From Tannerellaceae bacterium (GTDB lineage Bacteria > Bacteroidota > Bacteroidia > Bacteroidales > Tannerellaceae), in the NCBI GenBank assembly GCA_031257015.1, contig JAIRPK010000065.1, forward strand, positions 1 to 64,000: a stretch of DNA of 64,000 nt, written 5' to 3'. Shown here piece after piece: positions 55,492 to 63,962 of this stretch (positions are counted from its first letter, which is position 1; every line of letters begins with the position of its first letter). The notes beneath the pieces are model-generated. The model was not told the DNA's origin and searched no databases. It saw only the letters and a list, made by a program, of their open reading frames with translations. Both the position numbers and the translations under genes were made by a program.

Positions 55492-56247
55492 ATGGACTGG
55501 GTTCAAGCAAACCACTCATCCTTTTGTGATCAGGTAAACCAAACGGCCAGGGTTTTAAACACGCCGGAGTATCGCCAGTTATTCGGCCTTGACTTCATCA
55601 GCAATGACGGAAGCGGAGGAGGTGGCGGTATCGGTAGAAATGAAGAGCCGATTCCGCGCCTTGTGATGAAATCCAATACAGGCGCCTGGTTCGACGACGA
55701 ATTTTTGCCGTCAGTAGCTAACTTTAATTCGGCCATCGAAAAATGGAAGGACGTCGGCAACCGTACGCCCCGCATTACCGCAGCTGTACAAATCGCCCGC
55801 GAGGATTTGGAACCAAAATACCGGAAACTCTACGGGATGCTCAAAAGCAGCCTGGCGGCTAATAAGGAAAACTTTGCCGCGATGGGGCTGCCATGGAACG
55901 ACGGCAAGCAACATTCACAGCCGGAGTTGCCTCACTCCTACCCCGCAGCGACGAAGATGGATTTCCCCACTCCGAACGAAATCGCCGTTCACGTCCGCGA
56001 CCAAAACAGCGACAGGCGCGGCAAACCTGCCGGTTATCATGGCGTAGAAATGTTGTATGCTATTCTTGATCACGAGCCTACGAGCATTTCGGAACTTGTC
56101 CACTCGGCCTTTTCAACGACGACGCCCATTCGTCTCTCGTTTGACTTCTCGAAGAGAGGCAAAGTGCTCTATTTCGTTCTTCGCTGGGAAAACAAACGAG
56201 CACAAAAAGGACCGTGCAGCGACTATTATCACATATTAATACCTTAA
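55492..56247 (+). CDS. Orphan family protein B, GGGGGIGR motif and fibronectin-like C-terminus
   Basis: 251-aa paralogue of protein A (29482-30309). Shared blocks in order: the N-terminal WVQANHSSF (A has WLPSNHAEF), GGGGGIGRN near residue 43, F-P---NFNSAI, YRKLYGML, a SYPAATK segment, and the C-terminal ELVHSAFSTTTPIRLSF...RGKVLYFVLRWENKRAQKGP ending HILIP. Both lack signal peptides and cysteine pairs. Unlike A it has a shorter linker after the Gly run. The conserved ends suggest a modular protein with a C-terminal beta-sandwich; no function is known. It is followed by two fimbrillin-like genes with no clear terminator between. Confidence 0.8.
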   Translation: MDWVQANHSSFCDQVNQTARVLNTPEYRQLFGLDFISNDGSGGGGGIGRNEEPIPRLVMKSNTGAWFDDEFLPSVANFNSAIEKWKDVGNRTPRITAAVQIAREDLEPKYRKLYGMLKSSLAANKENFAAMGLPWNDGKQHSQPELPHSYPAATKMDFPTPNEIAVHVRDQNSDRRGKPAGYHGVEMLYAILDHEPTSISELVHSAFSTTTPIRLSFDFSKRGKVLYFVLRWENKRAQKGPCSDYYHILIP

Positions 56248-56337
56248 TATGAGGCAATAATGTAGAAGAAACGTAACAAATTCGCAAAATTAAGTTTACT
56301 GCAAATAAATTAATTAATGTTTAATTTTTCATTGAAT

Positions 56338-58443
56338 ATGAAAGCAAGGTTATTATCAGGATTTCTTATCGGCCTCATTCTCACCGGGATGCAGGCCTGT
56401 ACACAGGAGACGCTTGTCTCCGAAGGGGGGGACGAAAGTATTGAGTATTTATTAACGAACAACACCATTAAATTCTCATCCAAACAGCTGGTTAACAAGG
56501 CTTCAACCCGCACTTCCGAGGATGGAAACAGTTGGGAAACGGGTGATCTTATCGGCATCTATATGTTAAATGGCGCAGGTAACTACAACGATTCCGTAGC
56601 CACTATCACAACCGGCACCACAGGCAATACGGAAGCAGAGAATCGGAGGTACCGAGTTACGGAGGACGGGAATTACATGGTTCCTGTCATTTGGGATTCG
56701 CCCGACCAGGCGATACTTTATCCGACAGGTGCGACAAGTTCCCCAAGCACGTACCGGATGAAGTTTATAGCTTATTATCCTTACAAGAGGAGCAGCTCTT
56801 CTGCCACAACGACAGGGGTAATCCGTTTAGCCAACGGTGACGCCATTTATCCTATTGATGTTAGCAACCAGGATGATCCTGCGCTTATCGACTTGCTCTA
56901 TTACCAAACTCCGCCTGATACCGCGCATTACTTGACGGAACCACGAACTACGGTAGATTTTGAGTTTAAACATGCTCTTGCGAGAATTGTTATTAACGTG
57001 AAAAAAGAAGAGGACGCGCAAATCAGTACCCAAGGCATGACGGCAATTCTTGACAGAACGTCTCCCAGGGATTCGTTCAGCCTGGCAAAAGGACAGCACA
57101 GATCTCTTTCGGGTAAAGCACCGTTCTATATGCAAGGCATTCCCCCAGAACCAGGATATGACACTGCATATCAGGCAGTTGTTATTCCGCAGCAATGGAA
57201 TACTCCTAAAGTAAGCTTCTTTGGCGGCACTAACAGGAATTTCAACTGGGACATAAAAATACCGGCGGCTGCAGGTTCTCCCACTCCAGAGGAAGAAGAT
57301 ATTATTAATAATGGAATTGAAGCCGGTAAGCTATATAAGTTTAGTCTCACGATGAAAGGCCATAAAGAAAGTGTGCAAACTGTTTCTATTTTTCCGTTAG
57401 ATGCCTTAGAGATTATACGCAATGAACCTGATTCTGTAGGTGAAGCTCCAGATTCAACTATTATCAACTACGTTCTCCCGAAAAACATGGACACGATGAG
57501 AGTTGCTTATATACCTATGGGATCATTTGAGATGGGTAATAATTCAGTGGTAGTTCATGGAAGCGTGCCAGCTACGTCCCATAAAGTTAATATAAATCGT
57601 GGATTTTTAATGGGACAAACACCAGTGACGAATCTGCAATTTGTAAAATTTCTTAACTATGCTAAGACTTTGCCCTCGTACAGTTATAGTGCTAATACAG
57701 TAAAAGCAAATATACATAGTTTGGTAGAAGAAGCGCCAGAAGAAGCCGTGACATTATATTATAATGGAACAACGAGCAATTTTACCAATGGAGGGGGAAG
57801 GATAAGTTTTGACAGCCAAAATACAGCAAGTGTGGCTTCAAGCGTTAATAATCATCATCCAGTAATGAATGTTACATGGTATGGTGCGATGGCTTATGCC
57901 AGTTGGGCAGGTGGCAATTTGCCAACGGAGGCACAATGGGAATATGCTGCCCGCGCCAACCTTCTTTCCTCATGGCCTTATTTAGATAAAACGCTCAACG
58001 GAGCGACTATGACGACGGCTGGAGGATATGCTTGGGCAGCTAAGACTATTGGTACAGTCACAAGTCCAGTTGGTGCATTTGCAAGCACTCCATTACGCAC
58101 TAATCATTTTGGCTTGTATGACATGTTTGGAAACGTTTGGGAGTGGACACGGGACACATATAATGTAGTTGAAGATTATCCATTAAGTGATGATGAAACT
58201 TTAGAGCAGATCAATCCTTGTGTTAAAAAAGGAGACATAACAACAGGGATACATCCGCTCCGTGGAGGAAATTATCATACACCTGTAGACAAACTGACCA
58301 TAGATTATCGTAATCTTAGTCCACTTTTTACATCTGAGTATTACGGTACGAGTACAGCAGCGGATACAACCAGAGCTTTCGGCTTCCGCGTTGCCTTCCA
58401 TGCAGACGAAGTGAATTATGTTTCAGAACCTCAGAATGAATAA
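56338..58443 (+). CDS. Fimbrillin-like lipoprotein fused to an FGE-sulfatase (SUMF1-like) domain
   Basis: 701-aa surface lipoprotein (lipobox Cys21 in LTGMQAC). Residues about 45-340 resemble the fimbrillin/Mfa-like family: TRTSEDGNSWETGDLIGIYML, MKFIAYYPY and FEFKHALARIVINV. From about residue 385 comes a complete formylglycine-generating-enzyme fold: RVAYIPMGSFEMG, RGFLMGQTPVTNLQFVKFLN, VTWYGAMAYASWAGGNLPTEAQWEYAAR, LYDMFGNVWEWTRD and PLRGGNYH...FGFRVAFHAD. The catalytic Cys pair of true FGE is absent in the last segment, so this is probably a binding domain, not an enzyme. The ATG at 56338 is preferred to 56317. Its paralogue follows. Confidence 0.88.
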   Translation: MKARLLSGFLIGLILTGMQACTQETLVSEGGDESIEYLLTNNTIKFSSKQLVNKASTRTSEDGNSWETGDLIGIYMLNGAGNYNDSVATITTGTTGNTEAENRRYRVTEDGNYMVPVIWDSPDQAILYPTGATSSPSTYRMKFIAYYPYKRSSSSATTTGVIRLANGDAIYPIDVSNQDDPALIDLLYYQTPPDTAHYLTEPRTTVDFEFKHALARIVINVKKEEDAQISTQGMTAILDRTSPRDSFSLAKGQHRSLSGKAPFYMQGIPPEPGYDTAYQAVVIPQQWNTPKVSFFGGTNRNFNWDIKIPAAAGSPTPEEEDIINNGIEAGKLYKFSLTMKGHKESVQTVSIFPLDALEIIRNEPDSVGEAPDSTIINYVLPKNMDTMRVAYIPMGSFEMGNNSVVVHGSVPATSHKVNINRGFLMGQTPVTNLQFVKFLNYAKTLPSYSYSANTVKANIHSLVEEAPEEAVTLYYNGTTSNFTNGGGRISFDSQNTASVASSVNNHHPVMNVTWYGAMAYASWAGGNLPTEAQWEYAARANLLSSWPYLDKTLNGATMTTAGGYAWAAKTIGTVTSPVGAFASTPLRTNHFGLYDMFGNVWEWTRDTYNVVEDYPLSDDETLEQINPCVKKGDITTGIHPLRGGNYHTPVDKLTIDYRNLSPLFTSEYYGTSTAADTTRAFGFRVAFHADEVNYVSEPQNE

Positions 58444-58500
58444 GTTGTCTTATATAAAAGGATTTAAATCAATGATTAATTGAGTAAATGATGATAGAAC

Positions 58501-58534
58501 AGAAGTCTCGCCTGCGAAGGTGGGACTTCTTTTA
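58501..58534 (+). terminator. Rho-independent terminator after first fimbrillin-FGE gene
   Basis: Stem AGAAGTC-n-CGCC / GGTGG-n-GACTTCT, tail TTTTAG. It lies between the two fusion genes and may be partial. Confidence 0.65.
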
Positions 58535-58567
58535 GTCATGAATTGAGAAATCAAAAAAAGTTAGATC

Positions 58568-60523
58568 ATGAAAAAGATATTATCAGAAATATTAATCGGC
58601 CTTGCATTAATGTATTATTTGCTGGCTTGCGTAACGGAGACCCCCGTGTCCTTCGGCGAGGAAATCCCGAATAATCTTTCCGGCGAAGTAGAAGCAGTAA
58701 AGTTTTCGTCCAGGCAATCAGCAAGCAAATCGTCCACCCGCACCACAGAAAACAGCCAATGGGAAGAAGGCGACGCCGTTGGCATCTACATGCTGCGAGA
58801 CGCAAGCGACGACATTGACAACAGCAACTTTATCCAATATATGCTGTCCTCCAACAAAAAATACGTGGCAAATTTATCATCCGGAGAAGCCGAGTTCAAA
58901 CCTGCCACACCCAACCAATTGATAATCTATCCGGAAAACCATGAAATACCATTACGATTCATAGCCTATTACCCGCACAGCAATAACGTCTTTAACAACT
59001 ACTGCACTATTGATTTGAGCGACCAGAGCAACCCCTCGGCCATCGACTTCCTTTACAGTCGAAACGCCCGAAATCATACAATAGACCAAGGAACAGTGAA
59101 TCTCCATTTCAAGCATATTCTCTCGAAAGTCATCATTAATATTCACAAAGAAGAAGGAACAAAGATCAATACCTCCAACATGCTCGCCTATATCCAGGGT
59201 GCCTCCTCCGTCGCCAACTTCAACCTCGCCGACGGCTCCTTCACCACCACATACACTCCGGGAGAAGGTTTTCCTCTCCTCGGCATAAAAGCCACGGCGG
59301 CGCCAGCCTCACAGACGAACAGCGTAATGTCAGATACAGCCTTCCAAGCCCTCGTCTTCCCAACAGACAATCTTAGCGGCATCAAGTTCGAGTTTGTCAA
59401 CAACGTGACCTCCTACTCCTATTCTCCCAACGATCCCCAAAGCAATATCACCGAATTTGAAGCCGGCAAAGTCTATACTTTCTGGGCTAAACTGAATCTG
59501 CCTGACAGCATGTTAATCATTGAATCAGCCAGCATTACCGATATGGATTTGATTACACATGAAAACGTTGGTATAGCCGTCGCAGATGCAGGAGATTATC
59601 ATAATTACGTATATCCTAACCGCAAAGATTCGATGCGTGTCGCTTACATTCCAGGCGGAAAACAATTCACAATGGGACATAGTCCAGCGCATAAAGCAGA
59701 TAAATACACCATTGCTACACCTCACGAGGTGATTATCAGCCGAGGTTTCCTCATGGGGCAAACGCCGGTTACAAATGCACAATATGTAAGGTTTCTGAAC
59801 TCTGGAGATATTAAAATTACAGTGACTAACAACAAAAGATATTTACAGGCGAATACAGATTCTCTGCTAGGCACCACCGCAGGTCTAGTGAATATATGTG
59901 ACACATACACAGGTGGAACATTATGTAGTCGGATAACTTTTAAAGATGGCATAGCCTCCGTATCAGGAACATACGCAAACCATCCTGTATATAATGTCAG
60001 CTGGTACGGTGCAATGGCATACGCCAAATGGGCCGGTGGCAACTTACCAACCGAAGCACAATGGGAATACGCTGCCCGTGGAGATGCAACGTCTTCTTAT
60101 ATAGATGGAACCGACAATGGCTCAGATATGGCTCAATACGCATGGTATGGTCAAGGAACATCTGGAGGCAAAACCAACCCTGTGGGCATGTTGAAGCCTA
60201 ACAGTTGGGGACTATACGATATGTTTGGCAATGTTTGGGAATGGATTCGAGATACTGTTACCATGGGAGAAGATAGCGAAGACGCCGATTATCCTCTTGA
60301 TGTACCGGCAGATATTCCAGTCGAAGACCCTTGCACCCATGCAACTAAAGGTACGCTCATCCACCCTATTCGGGGAGCAAACTGGACAGGACATACAAGC
60401 GATAATAAAGGCAAACTTGCCATAGAGTTCCGAAATTCAGTCACAAAAACCACTTCCAATTATACAGGAGGACTTGATTATGCACTTTATGTAGGCTTCC
60501 GCGTCGTCTTTCATGCTGACTGA
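58568..60523 (+). CDS. Fimbrillin-like lipoprotein fused to an FGE-sulfatase (SUMF1-like) domain, second copy
   Basis: 651-aa paralogue of the preceding gene, same architecture: lipobox Cys21 (YYLLAC), fimbrillin-like part (STRTTENSQWEEGDAVGIYML, LRFIAYYPHS, LHFKHILSKVIINIHKE), then the FGE fold from about residue 356 (RVAYIPGGKQFTMG, RGFLMGQTPVTNAQYVRFLN, VSWYGAMAYAKWAGGNLPTEAQWEYAARG, LYDMFGNVWEWIRDT, FRVVFHAD). The catalytic Cys residues are again missing from the RGANW segment. The two copies differ widely outside motifs, so the duplication is old. They may be tip or adhesin-like subunits. Confidence 0.88.
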   Translation: MKKILSEILIGLALMYYLLACVTETPVSFGEEIPNNLSGEVEAVKFSSRQSASKSSTRTTENSQWEEGDAVGIYMLRDASDDIDNSNFIQYMLSSNKKYVANLSSGEAEFKPATPNQLIIYPENHEIPLRFIAYYPHSNNVFNNYCTIDLSDQSNPSAIDFLYSRNARNHTIDQGTVNLHFKHILSKVIINIHKEEGTKINTSNMLAYIQGASSVANFNLADGSFTTTYTPGEGFPLLGIKATAAPASQTNSVMSDTAFQALVFPTDNLSGIKFEFVNNVTSYSYSPNDPQSNITEFEAGKVYTFWAKLNLPDSMLIIESASITDMDLITHENVGIAVADAGDYHNYVYPNRKDSMRVAYIPGGKQFTMGHSPAHKADKYTIATPHEVIISRGFLMGQTPVTNAQYVRFLNSGDIKITVTNNKRYLQANTDSLLGTTAGLVNICDTYTGGTLCSRITFKDGIASVSGTYANHPVYNVSWYGAMAYAKWAGGNLPTEAQWEYAARGDATSSYIDGTDNGSDMAQYAWYGQGTSGGKTNPVGMLKPNSWGLYDMFGNVWEWIRDTVTMGEDSEDADYPLDVPADIPVEDPCTHATKGTLIHPIRGANWTGHTSDNKGKLAIEFRNSVTKTTSNYTGGLDYALYVGFRVVFHAD

Positions 60524-60565
60524 TTCGATGTGAATCTAAATTCTATAATAATTAAAATTCTGAAC

Positions 60566-60600
60566 AAGGAGCGCACTTCACAGCAAGTTGCGCTCCTTCT
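60566..60600 (+). terminator. Rho-independent terminator after second fimbrillin-FGE gene
   Basis: Stem AAGGAGCGCA / TTGCGCTCCTT, 43 bp after the stop codon. The U-tract is weak. Confidence 0.7.
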
Positions 60601-60638
60601 GCTTTAATCAGGGGGAGTTGAAAAATTCATTTTTTTGC

Positions 60639-60646
60639 TATCTTTG
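60639..60646 (+). promoter_or_regulatory. Bacteroidota -7 element TATCTTTG (LRR gene)
   Basis: Perfect TATCTTTG with TTG about 21 bp upstream as a -33 element. It lies inside the longest open frame, which fixes the start of the LRR gene at 60723. Confidence 0.7.
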
Positions 60647-60722
60647 CACTCCATTTTACATCCATTGCACCGCATCCATTATGGTGCATCACTATTTAAT
60701 AATAACATTTAAATTTTTAATT

Positions 60723-62471
60723 ATGAAGAAAAAAAGGATTTTCTTATTTTTCGTCTTTCTCCTTGGTATAACATCAGGATGGGGACAAACGTGGAAATTA
60801 ACAGAAACATTAACAGCTACGCTTCGCGACAGCACATTGAGTATTAACGGAACAGGCGATATACCGGACAATCTCGAACTCTGGAACGAAGCTTCTACCC
60901 GCAATCGGATCCTGACAATAGAAATGGAATCAGGAATAACAGGTATTGGCGCAAAGGCTTTTGCTCAATGCTCCAACCTTGTTTACGCAAATATTGCAAA
61001 CAGCGTAACAAATATTGGTGATTCTGCGTTCTTCCAATGTAGCAAACTCTCATTTGTCAATATTCCTCGTGCGCTGACACGGATTGGAGCCTTCGCTTTC
61101 GGAAGTTGCTATCAGCTTCCGTCTTTTACTGTTCCTTACGATGTAAACCGGATTGGTGAAGGGGCTTTTGCCGCTTGTCGCGCGATAGCCTACTTTGAAG
61201 TCGATCCTTTGAACGAGCATTACACGGTTGTTGACGGCGTCCTTTATAATAAGGATAAAACTCTCCTGCTTGCCTATCCTGTGGCGAAGACAGACGTTGT
61301 ATTTACCGTACCTGACGGCGTCGAGGCAATCGGGGAAAGCGCATTTACAACCAGTGGGAATCTCACCGAAGTGAAACTTCCGGATAATCTGCGAAGGATT
61401 GGAAATGGGGCTTTCGCCGGATGTTTATCCCTGACCGCCATTAATATTCCTGAAAATGTAATCATGCTGGGGCATGATGTTTTCAACAGTTGCTGGAAAC
61501 TGGCCTCAATTAATCTTGGACATGTAATGGCCATCGGCAATGGCGCCTTCATGTGGTGCCGCGCACTTACATCTGTCGATTTAAGCAGTTTGAGAAGCCT
61601 CGGTGATTTCGCCTTCTTCTATTGCGAGAATCTCGCTTCCATCAAAATCACATCTTTATTGGTAGAAATAGGAGTGGAAGCCTTCGGCAAATGTTACGGA
61701 TTCACAGGCTTTGACGTAGATGCCAACAATCCCAATTACGCCTCCGAGAACGGCGTCCTTTACGATAAGGAACAAACGACATTGTTGATCTACCCTGCAC
61801 AGAAAGAGGCAGAATCCTTTACCGTCCCCTCTACAATAACAACCATTGCCGCCTATGCGTTCAATGGAAGCACAATCAACTCCGTCGACCTGTCGAATGT
61901 CAAAACTATCCAACATGATGCTTTCCTGAACAGCCATTTAAAAAGTATTGATCTCACCAACATCGAAGGAATCATAGAAACCGCAACCTTCTCCGGAAGC
62001 AAGGAACTCGCATCTGTGAAAATCCCTGAAACAGTAACGGGCATTGACAGTCTTGCCTTCGCCGGCTGCACAGCTCTCGCCTCTGTCGAAGTTGCAGCCA
62101 TGACGCCCTATTCTTTGCCAGCCAATGTATTTGATGAAGTTGATTTAAGCAAAGCGACTCTTAGCGTCCCCGCCGGAACGAAATCCTTATATCAGTCTGC
62201 CGACGTCTGGAAAGAATTCGGGACAATTTCCGACGGACAGACTGTTTCAAATGAAGGCGTTCATGAAAATATACACATATATATAAATGCCGGCTCCCTT
62301 TATATCAACAGTCCGTCGGCAGAGACTTTTGAAGTCTATACAACTTCCGGAGCGCTAATCTGCAAAGGCATAAAACCTGCAGGCTACACCGTTACAGCAT
62401 TGAATACTTCGGAATTTATCCTGATTGTCAAAGGCAGTTCAGGTTGGATTCGTAAAGTCGTAACCAAATAA
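60723..62471 (+). CDS. BspA-type leucine-rich repeat surface protein
   Basis: 582-aa secreted protein, signal peptide MKKKRIFLFFVFLLGITSGWGQ. About a dozen treponemal/BspA-type LRR units follow (for example SVTNIGDSAFFQCSKLSFVNIP, ALTRIGAFAFGSCYQLPSFTVP), running from residue 60 to about 470. Two units are interrupted by a conserved insert (NEHYTVVDGVLYNKDKTLLLAYP), as in BspA proteins. The last 80 residues (IYINAGSLYINSPSAETFEVYTTSGALICKGI) resemble a type IX secretion sorting domain. Related proteins bind host surfaces or other bacteria. It has its own promoter and terminator. Confidence 0.92.
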   Translation: MKKKRIFLFFVFLLGITSGWGQTWKLTETLTATLRDSTLSINGTGDIPDNLELWNEASTRNRILTIEMESGITGIGAKAFAQCSNLVYANIANSVTNIGDSAFFQCSKLSFVNIPRALTRIGAFAFGSCYQLPSFTVPYDVNRIGEGAFAACRAIAYFEVDPLNEHYTVVDGVLYNKDKTLLLAYPVAKTDVVFTVPDGVEAIGESAFTTSGNLTEVKLPDNLRRIGNGAFAGCLSLTAINIPENVIMLGHDVFNSCWKLASINLGHVMAIGNGAFMWCRALTSVDLSSLRSLGDFAFFYCENLASIKITSLLVEIGVEAFGKCYGFTGFDVDANNPNYASENGVLYDKEQTTLLIYPAQKEAESFTVPSTITTIAAYAFNGSTINSVDLSNVKTIQHDAFLNSHLKSIDLTNIEGIIETATFSGSKELASVKIPETVTGIDSLAFAGCTALASVEVAAMTPYSLPANVFDEVDLSKATLSVPAGTKSLYQSADVWKEFGTISDGQTVSNEGVHENIHIYINAGSLYINSPSAETFEVYTTSGALICKGIKPAGYTVTALNTSEFILIVKGSSGWIRKVVTK

Positions 62472-62500
62472 TATTATCTTATTCCATAAGAGAAAAAAAC

Positions 62501-62544
62501 ATTAGCAGCGCTTGGAAATACAAGTTGCTGCTAATGTTTTTTTT
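62501..62544 (+). terminator. Rho-independent terminator of the LRR gene
   Basis: Stem ATTAGCAGCGCTTG / CAAGTTGCTGCTAAT followed by GTTTTTTTT. Confidence 0.85.
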
Positions 62545-63666
62545 AGACGGAAATACTATTACCCACGCAACCACATCAACCTCTATGCCCCACAACTATT
62601 TATTAATGGAATATCCCACAACCACATCCTCCGCATTGACATCGACTTTAACCCGACAGTAGAGAAAACCGTCTTCCTACGGTTTTTTCGCAGGATAAAA
62701 TTCATGGATAATTGAATTTCATATCCTTAATATTGAAGCGAATTATCCATGCACGTCTCACATCTTTTTTAACATCTCCCTCAATAAGTTTCTTTCATGT
62801 TTTTAAGCTTCGAGAGTCTCATTTGATTCTCCAAGAGTGTCGCTTGATCAAAGAGACAAAAGCGAAGAATAATTCATGACCGTATTGTCTTCGGGATTAA
62901 TTCTGCATAATCCCTGCTCGGTTCCCACTCACAAAAATCCATCCGGCAAAAGGATACTGCAAGCATAATCGGAATTAAGTCCAGACTGCTCCGTTATCTT
63001 CAGTACTTTCTTATCATTAATATTATACATCATTCCTTCCCCGTTTGTGTATGTCCAAATATTATTTTGATTTTCCCCCGATCCAGATGTCCCCGTCCCT
63101 GTCCTTGAAAATGTCAGTCGCAACCGGATAAGCGTTTTTTTAATAACACTTTACTTATCCTTGCTCAAAGGGACGATTAATGAACTTGCATTGACTGATA
63201 AATAATAAAAATAAAAGATGAAATAAACAAATCTCATAGTTCAATATAACAACTGAGAATATTATATGACAGATTAAGATATTCAGGATTATTACGAATA
63301 AAATATAGAAACACACGCAGATTATTTACACTTATATTTAATCTGATTATTGCCTTTTATAACCTGAATTTAGATTGGAAATGATTTTCTCAAGAATGGT
63401 ATTATCAGAAAAAGTCATCTCTTTAATGTCTGCAATTTATGGCCATGATACAATAATATACAATGAATAACCTTTTTTCAAAACGGGAGATAGAATTTAA
63501 TGCTTGGAGCTATGATTTTTATAAACACAATGAACTTCGCAGGAATAAATGAATGATACCGGGTTGATGAGCACGGGCCATCCAATCGTAGCGTAGTGGA
63601 AGCTCAGAATGTAGAGCTTTGAATGATTAGGTTAGAGGCAGTTTCCTTTAATAGATAACGTCGCGT
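62545..63666. other. Non-coding region with array scrap and a possible gene fragment
   Basis: About 1.1 kb without an intact gene. A hairpin AAAACCGT/ACGGTTTT lies at 62665-62686. A minus-strand frame at 63123-62929 (TFSRTGTGTSGSG...YNINDKKVLKITEQSG) looks like a protein end and may be a decayed gene. At 62813-62856 there is a scrap of the 51.6/63.7 kb array type (GAGAGTCTCATTTGATTCTCCAAG). Confidence 0.4.
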
Positions 63667-63962
63667 GACTCTCCGAGAATCAACGGAGACTCTCAGAGAA
63701 TCAAACGTGACTCTCGGAGAGTCTATGATCGACTCTCGGAGAATCTCGCGTGACACTCGGAGAATCAACGTTGATTCTCGGAGAATCACGCGAGACTCTC
63801 GGAGAATCAAGTGTTGACTCTCGGAGAATCAAACGTGACACTCGGAGAATCAACGGAGACTCTCGGAGAATCAACGTTGACACTCGGAGAGTCACGCGAG
63901 ACTCTCGGAGAATCACGCGAGACTCTCGGAGAATCAACGTTGACACTCGGAGAGTCACGCGA
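63667..63962. repeat. 21-bp palindromic tandem array, GACTCTC type (array E)
   Basis: Fourteen units, twelve of 21 bp and two of 22 bp, built on GACTCTCGGAGAATC with spacers AACGTT, AACGGA or ACGCGA, several of which are palindromic themselves. It is more regular than array D, with several units identical. It may continue beyond the right edge only as degenerate sequence (the last 38 bp do not fit). Confidence 0.93.

Noticed and set aside
62512..62715. 67-codon frame after the LRR gene
   Set aside because: It begins inside a terminator hairpin and resembles no protein.
63604..63958. Minus-strand heptad frames (LRESRVILRES type) over array E
   Set aside because: Open only because of the 21-bp period; two units are 22 bp, which would break a real coding frame.
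11414..63962. CRISPR arrays
   Set aside because: Units are continuous tandem palindromes without unique spacers, and no cas genes are present.
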